From assembly GCA_037043455.1 (NCBI GenBank), contig JAWPHD010000138.1, forward strand, positions 460,001-524,000: 64,000 bases of DNA. Reading direction: 5' to 3'. Origin of the DNA: Cyrtodaria siliqua (Eukaryota > Mollusca > Bivalvia > Adapedonta > Hiatellidae). A program made the position numbers and the translations under genes. The notes under the pieces are model-generated. The model was not told the origin of the DNA. It did no database searches and saw only the letters and a list, made by a program, of their open reading frames with translations. Below are positions 49,263 to 60,057 of the stretch, piece by piece (positions within the stretch are counted from its first letter, which is position 1; the number at the start of each line of letters is the position of its first letter).

Positions 49263-50560
49263 GGTTTGCTGAAATATGGAAATTGCTGCTCAATTATAAC
49301 ATGTCACCTCGAAGTTTACACAGACTTATAGTCAAGTTCAAGTTCATGGTCGCATCTGGAAGTTTATACAGAACTAAAGTCAAATACAATCGCAAGGTGA
49401 TATCTTTTGAGATCGACTTTATATTGTTTTTGATAAGTACAATATATGTTGTTATATTTTCTGATGTATCGCTTTGGTATACAATATCAAACTTTTGCTT
49501 TTAGATTTGTATTTTTCGTAGCTGCCTATCACTCAAGAGTCAAAATAGTGATATTTACTAAATACAAACGCCAAAACAAAAGATTTTTCAAACGCTATCT
49601 TCGTAGGCATGGCTACATAAATTAGAAACACGGTCATGTGCAGGTTTCTTTAATTGATCCCTTTCATTATGTATATTTAGTCCTTGTCAGAAAAGAAATT
49701 TGGCCGCAAGCATCGCTGAATGGATTGTGTTTATAATTGTCTTGAAGTACTACACCCCTTCCTCTTCCACCATCAGCCAAGATGGCCGCCATTACAACAA
49801 ATACCAACATTAAGGAAAGTTTAAATATGTTCTCTTCAACCATTGTTTAACTGGTTTATACAAGTAGTCCACCTGGGTTTATTGTTTATTTAGTTATTTG
49901 AAGTATATACATGGTCTCTTTTCAGGAGAGGTGTTCGAGATTAAAATTGACAAAACGTTTGCAGCAGGTAATTAATCTCAACAGAACATATTTAAATAAT
50001 ATTTCCAAAATTAAGAAAAATAGCAGAAGTAAGTCAAATGAAATATTATGTTTTGGAAGAAGACACGTCTACGCTTTTTAACTAAAATGTTTCTTTAGGG
50101 CCAAATAAGGGATGTTCTTACACAGGTTCTGATTTTATATATCTTTAATGATCCCACGTAATATTACAATTCAACATTTTGTTTCGTTAAGAAAACGTTA
50201 ACGAAGGTATATTACACAGTTCACCTTTTGTAATGAATAACTACTATACCATCTTTGTAACACGCCATAAAGAGGTTTATTGGTCAAAACTTCTAAAGGT
50301 GCAATGCACATACATGCAATTTTGTAACGCTTTCTGTATTGTTTTTGAGCATACAATCAAAACAGACGATTTACATATTAACTCACAATAAACGTAATAC
50401 AACTGTTTTGCACCATAGTATTTAAATAAAACAATATGTATTTTATTGTATGATTATATTTTAATAGAAATACTATAAGAAAAGAAGACAGAATTCTAGG
50501 TAATAATTAATGTATTCATATACATTATCATCTCTGTGTTATACTTCTATCGCCTATTGA
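49263..50560. other. No gene seen; right flank of the transposon
   Basis: AT-rich noncoding sequence. The 88-codon frame from 49238 begins in the inverted repeat and has no recognisable domain. Confidence 0.45.
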
Positions 50561-50690
50561 TGATTAGGATAGTACTGGTTGGGATTACTTTATATACACT
50601 GTCCGTTTCCTAAGGATGGTAATTCAATAAGATTGACGTTAAACCCAATAGGCCACTTTTGCAATTTACCGTTTCAACTAATACTGAATT
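50560..50690 (+). repeat. Dispersed repeat R1, diverged copy 3
   Basis: GTTGGGATTACTTTATATACACTGTCC and TTAAACCCAATAGGCCACTT with TACCGTTTCAA follow the R1 order in short form (motifs quoted in parts). Confidence 0.5.
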
Positions 50691-50915
50691 GAATGTTGTT
50701 TAACGGCTCATCAACACAGTATAGGTTATTTAGAGCCGCCCCAGAGAGAGGGGAAGGATACATAGGAATCCGGGAACCTGCCCTACTCTTATTATCGAAT
50801 AGATTCCTATGGTTCTTTAACGTGCTCGGAGGATAGACCGATACACGGGACCGCCCGGTTTACGTCCCCATCCGACGGACGAGGCTAAGGTCAAGTGTCT
50901 TGCCCAAGAATACTG
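50684..50915 (-). mobile_element. tRNA-derived SINE (main family), minus strand
   Basis: It starts with GAATTGAATGTTGTTTAACG and AGAGCCGCCCCAGAGAGAGG. It continues through TAGATTCCTATGGTTCTTTA, TTTACGTCCCCATCCGACGG and AGTGTCTTGCCCAAGAATAC. The tRNA head is mostly lost. Confidence 0.85.
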
Positions 50916-51045
50916 ATATTATATGTAATTAATTGTTTACAAGAGGTGCAGTCGTTGCAAGTCCACCATTAAATCAGCTGTTAATATACATGCTCATCTT
51001 TGTGTTTACTTATATGGCCTAATAATACTATATTGTTTGTAAGTT
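50916..51045. other. Short spacer, no feature
   Basis: AT-rich noncoding sequence. Confidence 0.4.
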
Positions 51046-51200
51046 ACTATATCATTATTTACACTGTCCTATTTAACTGGAATGGAAAAGGTATTATTGA
51101 TGTTTTTTGTTTAAACCCCATGCTGCCTTTTTCCCCATTGACCGTTCCAATGAGGTGTCCCTGTTTCCGATCCCATTATGTTTGTTTTGTCATATACTTT
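51045..51200 (+). repeat. Dispersed repeat R1, copy 4
   Basis: TTTACACTGTCCTATTTAAC, TTTAAACCCCATGCTGCCTT and ATTGACCGTTCCAATGAGGT match the R1 motifs at 1690-1815. Confidence 0.65.
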
Positions 51201-51324
51201 ACATTTATTTATCGTTGTAATTGTTGTTTATAACAAATGCGCGCATTTGATTGACTGCGTGGTATAAATGCGGCATTTCCTGTACGACAGATGCATGTTT
51301 GTCAATAAAGGCATGCCTTCAACC

Positions 51325-51590
51325 ATACGTAAGCGTCTCCTTGGCTGAATAGTTAACGACCTTGCGTTGTAAACCTTCACCTTTAACCGCTGCGGGTTCG
51401 AATCCCACTGGGAGCTCGACTTGTAAGTGAGGAATTGTCGATTCTTACGGATGGCGGGAGGTGTACAGTACTGGTTCTAGCCAGGAAAAGTAGGTGGTCT
51501 GCCTCCACCACAAAAAATCGACCGTCATATATAACCTTACATTTGTTGAAAATGACGTAAAACACCATACAAACAAACAAACAAATCACC
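51325..51590 (+). mobile_element. tRNA-derived SINE, second family, near full length
   Basis: The head has TTGGCTGAATAGTTAACGAC and the B-box-like GGGTTCGAATCCCACTGGGA. The body runs through GGAATTGTCGATTCTTACGG and ACAGTACTGGTTCTAGCCAG to a CAAACAAACAAACAAAT tail. Partial copies are at 13226 (minus) and 59515 (minus). Confidence 0.8.
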
Positions 51591-51874
51591 CATACGTAAA
51601 TTGCCTATTATATCATTGTGTTTTACACCGGTTCGCAATAGGTGTGAAATTGATTTTCAAAGACATGTAAGTCCTTACATGCATTTAATATCGTGTACTG
51701 TATTATAATATAGTATAATATAATCAGTTTCAAAACGTATAATTTAATACTGACACATATCGTGACGAAATTAAACGTATGCACGAATGAAAATATTGAC
51801 GGTTCATGGAATTAAACGTGATCAAGTTATTCTCAGTTTCTTACGCTTTGTAAAAAAACGAAAGTATTACTTTT
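51591..51874. other. No gene seen
   Basis: AT-rich noncoding sequence. Confidence 0.4.
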
Positions 51875-53695
51875 TAGATCACTTGAGCCGAAGGTTCAAG
51901 GTGATCTATTGGGATCACTCTTCGTCCGTCGTCCGTCGTCCGTCCGTCGTCGTCGTCGTCGTCGTCGTTAACTTTTCTTCAAACAGTTTTTCTTTTAAAA
52001 TGATTGCCAACACCTAGATTTTCAAGATTGTTCAAATAAAGTCCACGGGGTTAAAAATGGTTGTGCCCCGGGGGTCATTGAGAGTTTTCATGTTTTTCAT
52101 ATAGACATTATAGGAAAAAACTTAAAAAAATCGTCTCCTCTGAAACCACAAGGCACAGAGCTCTCATGTATTACATGTAGCAGCAGCTTATTGTCCTCTA
52201 CTCAGTTTGCTCAAATGGTAACCCTGGGGTCAAATTTGTTTCCGCCCCGGGGGTCACAGTTTTACATAGACTTATATAGGATTTTTTTTTAAAAAATCTT
52301 CTTCTCGGAAACTACAAGAGCCAGAGGTTTGATATTTTGCATTTCCTTTAAGCTTATGATACTTTACCAAGTTTGTTCAAATGGTGACCGTCGGGTCACA
52401 TTTGGCCCCACCCTAAGGGTCACATATTTTACATAGACATGTATAGGGAAAAACTTAAAAAAATATTTTTCTCTGAAACTGTAAGAGCCGGAGGTTTAAT
52501 ATTTTGCATTTGCTACAAGCTTATGGTCCTCTACCAAGTTTGTTCAAATGGTGATCCGGGGGTCACATTTGGCACCGCCCGAATTCACAGTTTTACATAG
52601 GCTTGTATAGGGAAAAACTGAAAAAATCTTCTTCTCTGAAACCACATGGCACAGAGCTCTCATGTAGTACATGTAGCATCAGCTTATGGTCCTCTACTAA
52701 GTTTGTTCAAATTGTCACCCTGGGTTCAAATTTGTCCCCGCCCCGGGGTTCACAGTTTACATAGACTTATATAGGATTTTGTTTTAAAAAATCTTCTTCT
52801 CGGAAACAACAAGAGTCCGAAGTTTGATATTTTGCAAATCGTGACCCTGGAGTTACATTTGGCCCCGCAACATGTGTCACATGTTTAACATAGGCATCTA
52901 TAGGGAAAAACTTAAAAAATATTCTTCTCTGAAACTGCAAGAGTCAGAAGTTTAATATTTTGCATTTGCTATAAGCTTATAGTCCTCTAACAATTTTGTT
53001 CAAATGGTGACCCTGGGGTTACATTTTGGCCTCGCTCCGGGGGTCACAGTTTTACATAGGCTTGTATCATGTGTATAGGGAAAAACTTAAAAAATATTCT
53101 TCTCTGAAACTGCAAGAGTCAGAAGTTTAATATTTTGCATTTGCTATAAGCTTATGGTCCTCTACCAAGTTTGTTAAAATGGTGACCCTGGTGTCAAATT
53201 TGGACGCGCCCCAGTGGTCACCGTTTTACATAGACTTATATATGTAGGAAAAAATAAATCTTCTCTGAAACTGAAAGAGCCAGAGGTTTAATATTTTGCA
53301 TTTACTATAAGAGTATGGTCCTCTACCGAGTTCGTTCAAATTGTGACTCTGGGGTCACACTGGCCCCGTCCCAGGGGTCACGTTTTACATAGACTTGTAT
53401 AGGGACAAACTTAAACAGTCTTCTCTGAAACCACAAAGCACACAGCTCTCATATATTACATGTAGCCCTAGGGTCACATTTGGCCTTGTCCCAGGTGTTA
53501 CACTCTAGCACCTGATATTTACCAAACTTTGTCAGTGTCTTTATATCAATGTTGTTATACACAACAGAGCCCATATTTCTTGAACAATCTTAACCAAACT
53601 TGCACAGATTGTATATGACCATTTGATTTCGAAGAAGTTCGATAGTGTGCTGGTACTCATGTGATCGATTTAGGGCCATCTTGGCCCTCTTGTTT
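51875..53695. repeat. Mollusc-type degenerate tandem block with CCGTCGT start
   Basis: It opens with GATCACTTGAGCCGAAGGTT and a (CCGTCGT)n run at 51925-51970. About eight units of roughly 180-220 bp follow. They share GGGGGTCACAGTTTTACATA, ATAGGGAAAAACTTAAAAAA, TCTTCTCTGAAACTGCAAGA, ATATTTTGCATTTGCTATAA and TGGTCCTCTACCAAGTTTGT. It closes with GGCCATCTTGGCCCTCTTGT. This repeat style is common in bivalve DNA and has no coding content. Confidence 0.85.
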
Positions 53696-54058
53696 TATAA
53701 AGGGAACAGCAGATTATTTATAGTCATTTCTAAAAGCAATATTTGAACAATTGTTTCATAGTAATTCAATTTTGATATATTAGACGAGCAGTGAATTTCA
53801 TTCCGAGTATCAATGCTGTTTATGTTTCACAGTTACCTTTGCTAGATCTGTCATCCATAGGTGTCTTAGTACGCCTATAATTCGCAGTTTGTCTGCCCAT
53901 AGGTATCTACATTTAAGGCAAATGTATGTATAAGTCCAAAGCCAATGCACTTTTGTTTGTAAATAATACTTTAAAATGCATCGATGGATCTGTAAATAAA
54001 ATCAATTACTCATACATTTGATACAGTGATTTATACAGACTTTTACTTTGTATTTTAG
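53696..54058 (+). other. Upstream region of the HEPN-nSTAND locus
   Basis: AT-rich. The sequence TTTGTATTTTAG just before AAATGACC looks like a splice acceptor, implying an untranslated first exon further upstream that I cannot place. Confidence 0.5.
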
Positions 54059-54060
54059 AA

Positions 54061-55015
54061 ATGACCACTGGTGGACAGTTTACCACCGAGGATGAATACT
54101 TTTGTCGATACTTTCGCTTAGTTTCTGTCACTGGAATGAAAACGCTAAGACAATTTGTTCTAAACTATGTTAAAGGAAAAGGTATAACTTTGGATGCGTT
54201 TTTAAATGACAAGAATAATAAAACTACATTGACTATCTTGAAAAGCAGAAATATCTTGCGACAATATCAAATGGATATACTGTATCCCTCTAACGCTGTT
54301 CCAACGGATATACATAAATGGGATATTACACTACTGAGTGCTGTTATTAAAAACACGATTACCTTATCTGTATTGGATAAACGATACTTCGATGTTGTGA
54401 GGGACGAAAGAAATCAAATCAGCCATAGATATCCGACAATGACAGTAAACGAATATAATGCAAATTGGCATAAGGTAAGCACCAGTATAAAAGCTATCGT
54501 AAATCGTTGCAACGATGCAGTCTTTGAACAGGCAATCCTAGACGAAATTGACAGCATAAAAACAGAACCTCTAGAAATAAAAAGTACGTTAGCTATCTTC
54601 CAACGTATGGTGGAGAAAGACCGTTCGCTACAAGACTCTGTTTTAGAAGTGAAGGATCGAGTATCGAAGTTCGAAGAGTCAATGCAGTCAGTAAAACAGG
54701 GTGTTTTCACCGTTGAATCAGGCTTTAAGCAGATGAAAAGACACCTTTTTACTGTTGAATCGGGCGTTAAACAGATATCAACAAAACTGGCAGAGGGCGT
54801 TAAGGAAATGAAGGATGAAATAAAAAGAGAAAGGCACCAATATCAGTTTATTGTTGACATTAACAAATCTGAATCAAATGAAAATGCGATATATGCCAGA
54901 CCTAATTTAAAAAGAATCAAGTCTTTGCCTGTGCCACGCAACCCAGATGCAGTTAGGATTAAGAACGTGCCGGAAATCACGACGCCGCCAATTATTTATC
55001 ATGTTCCCAAAAACG
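54061..55015 (+). CDS. HEPN-nSTAND gene exon 1: HEPN domain and coiled coil
   Basis: It encodes 318 residues plus one base, and the frame is intact. Residues about 15-170 form an all-helical HEPN domain of the DZIP3/hRUL138 type. It has R117-N-Q-I-S-H122, the RX4H motif that in HEPN RNases is catalytic. Residues about 180-270 are heptad-like with an internal repeat (VFTVESGFKQM, then LFTVESGVKQI). The donor AAACG/GTAAG ends the exon at 55015. The start was chosen because ATG follows the acceptor by two bases and HEPN begins at once. Alone it could make a HEPN adaptor-like protein. Confidence 0.8.
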
Positions 55016-55141
55016 GTAAGTAAAACTATCGCTTATGTCACTATAAAACATATGTACCTGTCTTTGTTTGGGTTTAGCTGTCAATACATACAGTTTGATT
55101 TAAATATATTTAATTTCTCATATAACATATTCAATTTTACA

Positions 55142-55188
55142 GCAAGATATTTGTACACAATAGAAGAAAAAGGATTAGACAGAAAGTA
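55142..55188 (+). other. Possible alternative terminal exon
   Basis: TTCAATTTTACAG precedes CAAGATATTTGTACACAATA. Joined in phase 1 to exon 1 this reads ARYLYTIEEKGLDRK and stops. It would give a HEPN-plus-coiled-coil protein lacking the NTPase. Only splice-site and phase agreement support it. Confidence 0.3.
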
Positions 55189-57927
55189 AAATACTTAAGA
55201 TGTTCTTCTACTACAGTTTGCTATAGTTATGATTGAATATAATGTGATATTCTCATTATTATGTCGATCGAGTGATGAATTACCTTAGTTTCGTAAAGTA
55301 GTGACTCCTTAATATAAAATTCATTCATGTTCACTTGTTTGTTATTGCTGCAGTATTCCGTGGTCCAGATTGTATCCTATGGCTGTTATGGTGTTTACCT
55401 ACCATAGAGCTGTGACGCTATCCCTTTGTGGGGTAGGTAGGGAGGGTATCCGGAACGACCCCACCCGCACTTTCCTGGAGAGGTTTCTGAAATCATTACG
55501 CAATGCCTGCAAAAACAACGATAAATAAGGACGCAGAGTTTCGTTTTGTAACACTGAATGCATTCGGAATCAATTTTAAAAATGCAAACGAAATGCAAAT
55601 CATTAATAAAACGAAAAATGAACTCAACCGGAATTAACGAATGCTTGATCGAAACTGTGCCTGTGTTGAACAAACTGGAAAATGGGGAAGTAAGGCTTAT
55701 ATTTTAATGATGCTAAATCAGATCGTTTACTAACGCATTGCTATCCACTGATCTGTGGTATTTCAAATTAGTAATATATAGTGTACGTTCGTGTATAATA
55801 TGTGTATAAGAATCGTTCATGGGTATCCGGTGAAGATCGGGAATTCCAACACGTGGTAGAATTGTTTTTATCGAAACAGAGGCTCTGCCGAGGTTCCAAT
55901 TAAAACATTTATAACGTTGGGTGGAATATCCCTATCTGAACCGAATACCCATGATTAATTATTTTTTCCCCATATCATTTACATTATGCGCATTGACGTC
56001 GCCAAATAATAACTCTTATTTGCACGATGATGTCATGCAACTGTCATTATTGATATCAGCGCGCGACTTTTATCTTCCTCTATGTGTAATATCAGGATTT
56101 CCACCACCGATGTAAAACGCGCATAACCTTATCCGATATGCAAGAAAGTGTGTATGTTGCTGTCTATGTGATAAGTAACGAACACTTATACACACTCGAT
56201 GGCTATAAATCACGTTTGGAGGACGTGCGTATACGTGTGTCTAGCCCCCTTGGAGAACTGATAACTTCATTTGCATTGAACAATAGAGTCCACGGCGAAC
56301 TAAACTTGAAAACATATCAATACTTAACAGTATTTTATGATCTCATTCAAATCAATATTGTTTCTGAAAAGTATCAACTGTGCGGCAGGTAACATTGAAA
56401 TAGAGTGAATGTCCAATATTACATCTTTTTTAAGGAGATGGATAAAAGAGTATGACGTGAGGCTTCGCCGAGCATCATATCATTGTTATCCAATAAGTTT
56501 AAGAAATTCAAGATTAAATAGCCAAGATTATGGGATTCTGTTAATTAGATAAGTCCAAAAATTCCATATATCGTACATGTTTACACACCTTCAAAAGTTA
56601 CCGACATTTATGCACTTTCGGATGTGGCTTTCATTCTCAGAAAAAATCAATAGCTATATTTTGTCCCGAGGGAAGGATATAGATATTGTTCTTTGTGTAG
56701 TTTAAAACCCATGTCCTGCCCCGTATCGGTCTTCTCTGTTAACACGTCCTTCAAGCCCCAGTTGGCGATGGGCCAAAGAAATAATAAAATGTTGCATGGA
56801 AACTGAATACCATGAATGGGGATCAAAAATATCATGCTCATTTCCAATAATATTGAATTGGGGTTTTAAGGCGCACCAACACATGAAAAGGTTATATGGC
56901 GCCTAAAAGGCATGAACATGCCACGCTCATCTTCCATGTACATCGAGATAAAATATATGGAAAATGGGCCTAGAACCTTCTGATCCTGAACTGCAGAGTT
57001 GCTGCAAATTCTATCGTAGAAACTTCATTTTCGCTGGAGCCACGTTATTGTTTTTCTGCCACTGCTCTTTTGATGCGAGCGAGATACGAGATAGCACCTG
57101 AAACAATGCAGGGATCATGATGAAGACCTTTAATGAACATGAACAAAAAATGATAAAATGAAAATGAATTTGGGGGGGATTCTACCCCTCTGCCTATCCC
57201 TCCAAAGGGATCTGCAGTGGCCCTATTCTTTGCCCCGTGACCAAACGGGGCCACCGAAAACCACACGGGGCTCATTTCCAATAATCATCTTCATCTCCAT
57301 TATTGTATTGTTTTGCCCATCATCATTCCCCATTCAACCCGATATGACCTAAGTTGGTAAGGGGTTGTAAAATACCATGCATTCAATTGACAAGTTTTGA
57401 CTGAGTCCCATAGAATATGTGCAGCAGATGTAGAGGGTTAAAATGCGAAACTGAGGCTTTGTAGAAAATATTTCGTAATCTATTTTGTGGAGTGCTGTAT
57501 AACAAGGAATTTCAAAATAAAATGATGTCTGTCTTCAAAATCACTGCTATTACAAATTGATAATATCTTTTATTTCTAGGTATTCTTTTTCAAGACCATT
57601 TTGTATTTTTAACGCATGTGTAGATATTTTGATTTTTGTTAAATACGTTCTTAGAATACATGATAAAATGTGAAGGTATGCTTCGTAATTAAAACGTTTT
57701 TGAAATAATTATATAATTCAAGGTGTTGATTAGGTATTGTTCAATTAGTTACTAACTGTAACTCGATGAAATAAGTTAGCCTTGTCGAGTAACTAGTCTG
57801 TGTTGTTTTGTTCAGTATAATATATCAATTATGTGATAACATACACATATGCTTCCTGGGGTATATAATGCCATCCAAGAGCACCGCAATTATTGTAATA
57901 ACAATAGAACATATTTTTAAATTTCAG
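55189..57927. other. Intron 1 of the HEPN-nSTAND gene
   Basis: AT-rich with no second gene recognised. A short hairpin ACCTACCATAG...TTTGTGGGGTAGGT lies near 55398-55442. Short open frames at 56138-56392 and 57045-57281 show no domain. Confidence 0.5.
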
Positions 57928-57966
57928 CTTCTTCAAATTTACCCAAACGGTTGTTAACAAGAATCA
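57928..57966 (+). CDS. HEPN-nSTAND gene micro-exon (39 bases)
   Basis: The acceptor TTTTTAAATTTCAG and donor ATCA/GTAAGTAG frame 39 bases. Read from the phase-1 junction they give SSNLPKRLLTRI and leave phase 1 for the next exon. The strong consensus donor and the phase match on both sides support it; no domain is expected in so short a linker. Confidence 0.6.
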
Positions 57967-60057
57967 GTAAGTAGCTGTGCTATATTTCACTTCGATATAC
58001 CTCTAGCTTCATCGATTTTCGTTTGATCTTGATAGATCTTAAGCATGTGGTGAATGTCATTAAAACTCGGACGAGTTGAAAACTATACATATCTGTCTAG
58101 AAACGGCAGAGTTATGGCCCTTGAATTATTTATAAACGCTATGTATTGCTTTATTAGCACTGTAACTTCTTCATCTTTCATCTGATCTTAACCGCTTTTG
58201 ACCACATGTCTTTTGTATTAAGAATAGCTCGGACAAAGTTAAAACCAACTCGATTGGATGCGACAAGGTTTACCACAACCCGTCTTAAATAAAGATGTGA
58301 TTTACAAACTTAGGACGTTTATGGCGTCGTGATAATTTTCACGACTTATTTATTAAACTTATTAGAACATTTATAAACAGAAATTACGACCGATGTATTT
58401 TGTGGTGCACGACATGCGTAGTTGTAGACCCTTCTACAATTTGCAGTTATGCTTTCCTCTTTGATTGTGCAACGACCGGGCGAGCGGTGGACCCTATGAC
58501 AACGTGTTCATAAATCCTTTAAAGCGGGTACTGTTTGATGTATGTCCTTCACTCCATTTTATCGTGCCCTTAACGGTTTTCACCTTGATGCTCTGACTTC
58601 AGACAAGTCATCGAGTACATATGAGATTAGCTTCTTAGGTTTGACTTATTTTTGATGTATTATATACATGAACATTTCTGTGTTTTTTGCATTACACCTA
58701 TCTACGCTTTTCAAATGTAAGGGGTTAACTCGGCTTGAACCCGTTTAAACTCCCCGGTGGTCCCTTTTGCCACTGACCGTTGCAAGGCGGTACCACTGTT
58801 GTCAACCCATATATGTTTGTGATGTGCTTTTTTACTGAATGTGTTTGTGATGTACTTTTTGTATCACCTTTGCATTGTAATACTTGTTGGAGTGACTGTA
58901 TTCTGTAAATGCTAATCTTCCTGTTGGACTTATAACCTTTTCTTATTAACATCGATCTTTGTCTTAATTTAAATATGCTATATATCACTCTTGCTCCTTC
59001 ATATTTCATTTGATCTTGAGAACTCATTAGCAAATTGTTTATGTATATAACAGCTCGGAAGAGTTTGAAAACTAGAGATATCGGACCAAAAACGGCCGAG
59101 TTACATGTATGACCATTAATTAGTTAAAAAAGCAATATGTTGCATTATTAGCACGCTAGCTCCATCTGTCATCCGATCTTTAACACACTTGGCCAGATTG
59201 TTCATATTAATAAAAACTCGAAAACAAGCCATATTGGATGAGAAATACTAGATATATTGACCTTGATTTATCGACAAATGCTATATATTGCATATCATAA
59301 AATGCTTGGACAAATTCAAAAACTAGTAATATCGGACTAGAAACAACAAAGTTATCGCCCTTGAATTATTAAAGACACACTATATGTTGCGTCGTAGGCA
59401 CTCTTGCGCCTTCATTTTTCATCCCATCTATTCCAAACTCGACTCGACCAGATTATTGAGATAATGTATTTCTAGCTACTTTCCTTTTCATCTGATCCTT
59501 TCCAAGCTTGGTCAGAGTGGGCACCTGGGTAGAACCCAATCGACGTTCCGCTACCCAGATGGATAGCTTCCTCACATAAAGATTCTTAGATCCATGATGG
59601 ATCGAACCCACAGCGGTCAGAGATCCACTCGACCCTATCTGAGAACGAACAACAGATTTTGGCTCATGATTAAATGAACAATGCTATGTGTCACTTTATA
59701 AATACTCAATACTCTATCAATGTCGTCTAATGGACCACTGCCCTCAGTTCGAGTACCAAGATCGCGTTCAGATGAGCAATAACATGTATTGACTCATATG
59801 AACATTTACATATGTAATCAAGCTTATGAAAAGGTCAGTTATATGCTAACGACATGTTTTATAATGTGTACATGTAGTTGTAAACAATATCAGACGAAAG
59901 CTCGCAAAGGGCATACCTACGGTAACGTTCAGTAAATCATCAAATACCCTATTTTGCGGGGAGATATTCTTACTTCAATATTCTCCGTGTCAAAATTATA
60001 TCCATGTGATATTACATTTCATGCTTAATACTAAATATGTTTATATTACCTTTTCAG
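57967..60057. repeat. Intron 2, filled with dispersed repeats
   Basis: Repeat A units lie at 58040-58290 and 59000-59470 (GAGTTATGGCCCTTGAATTA, CTCGGACNAGTT). An inverted relative of the 8390-8580 repeat lies at 58420-58540. An R1 copy is at 58730-58870 (TTTTGCCACTGACCGTTGCA), and a second-family SINE on the minus strand is at 59515-59640 (GATCGAACCCACAGCGGTCA). Confidence 0.7.
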
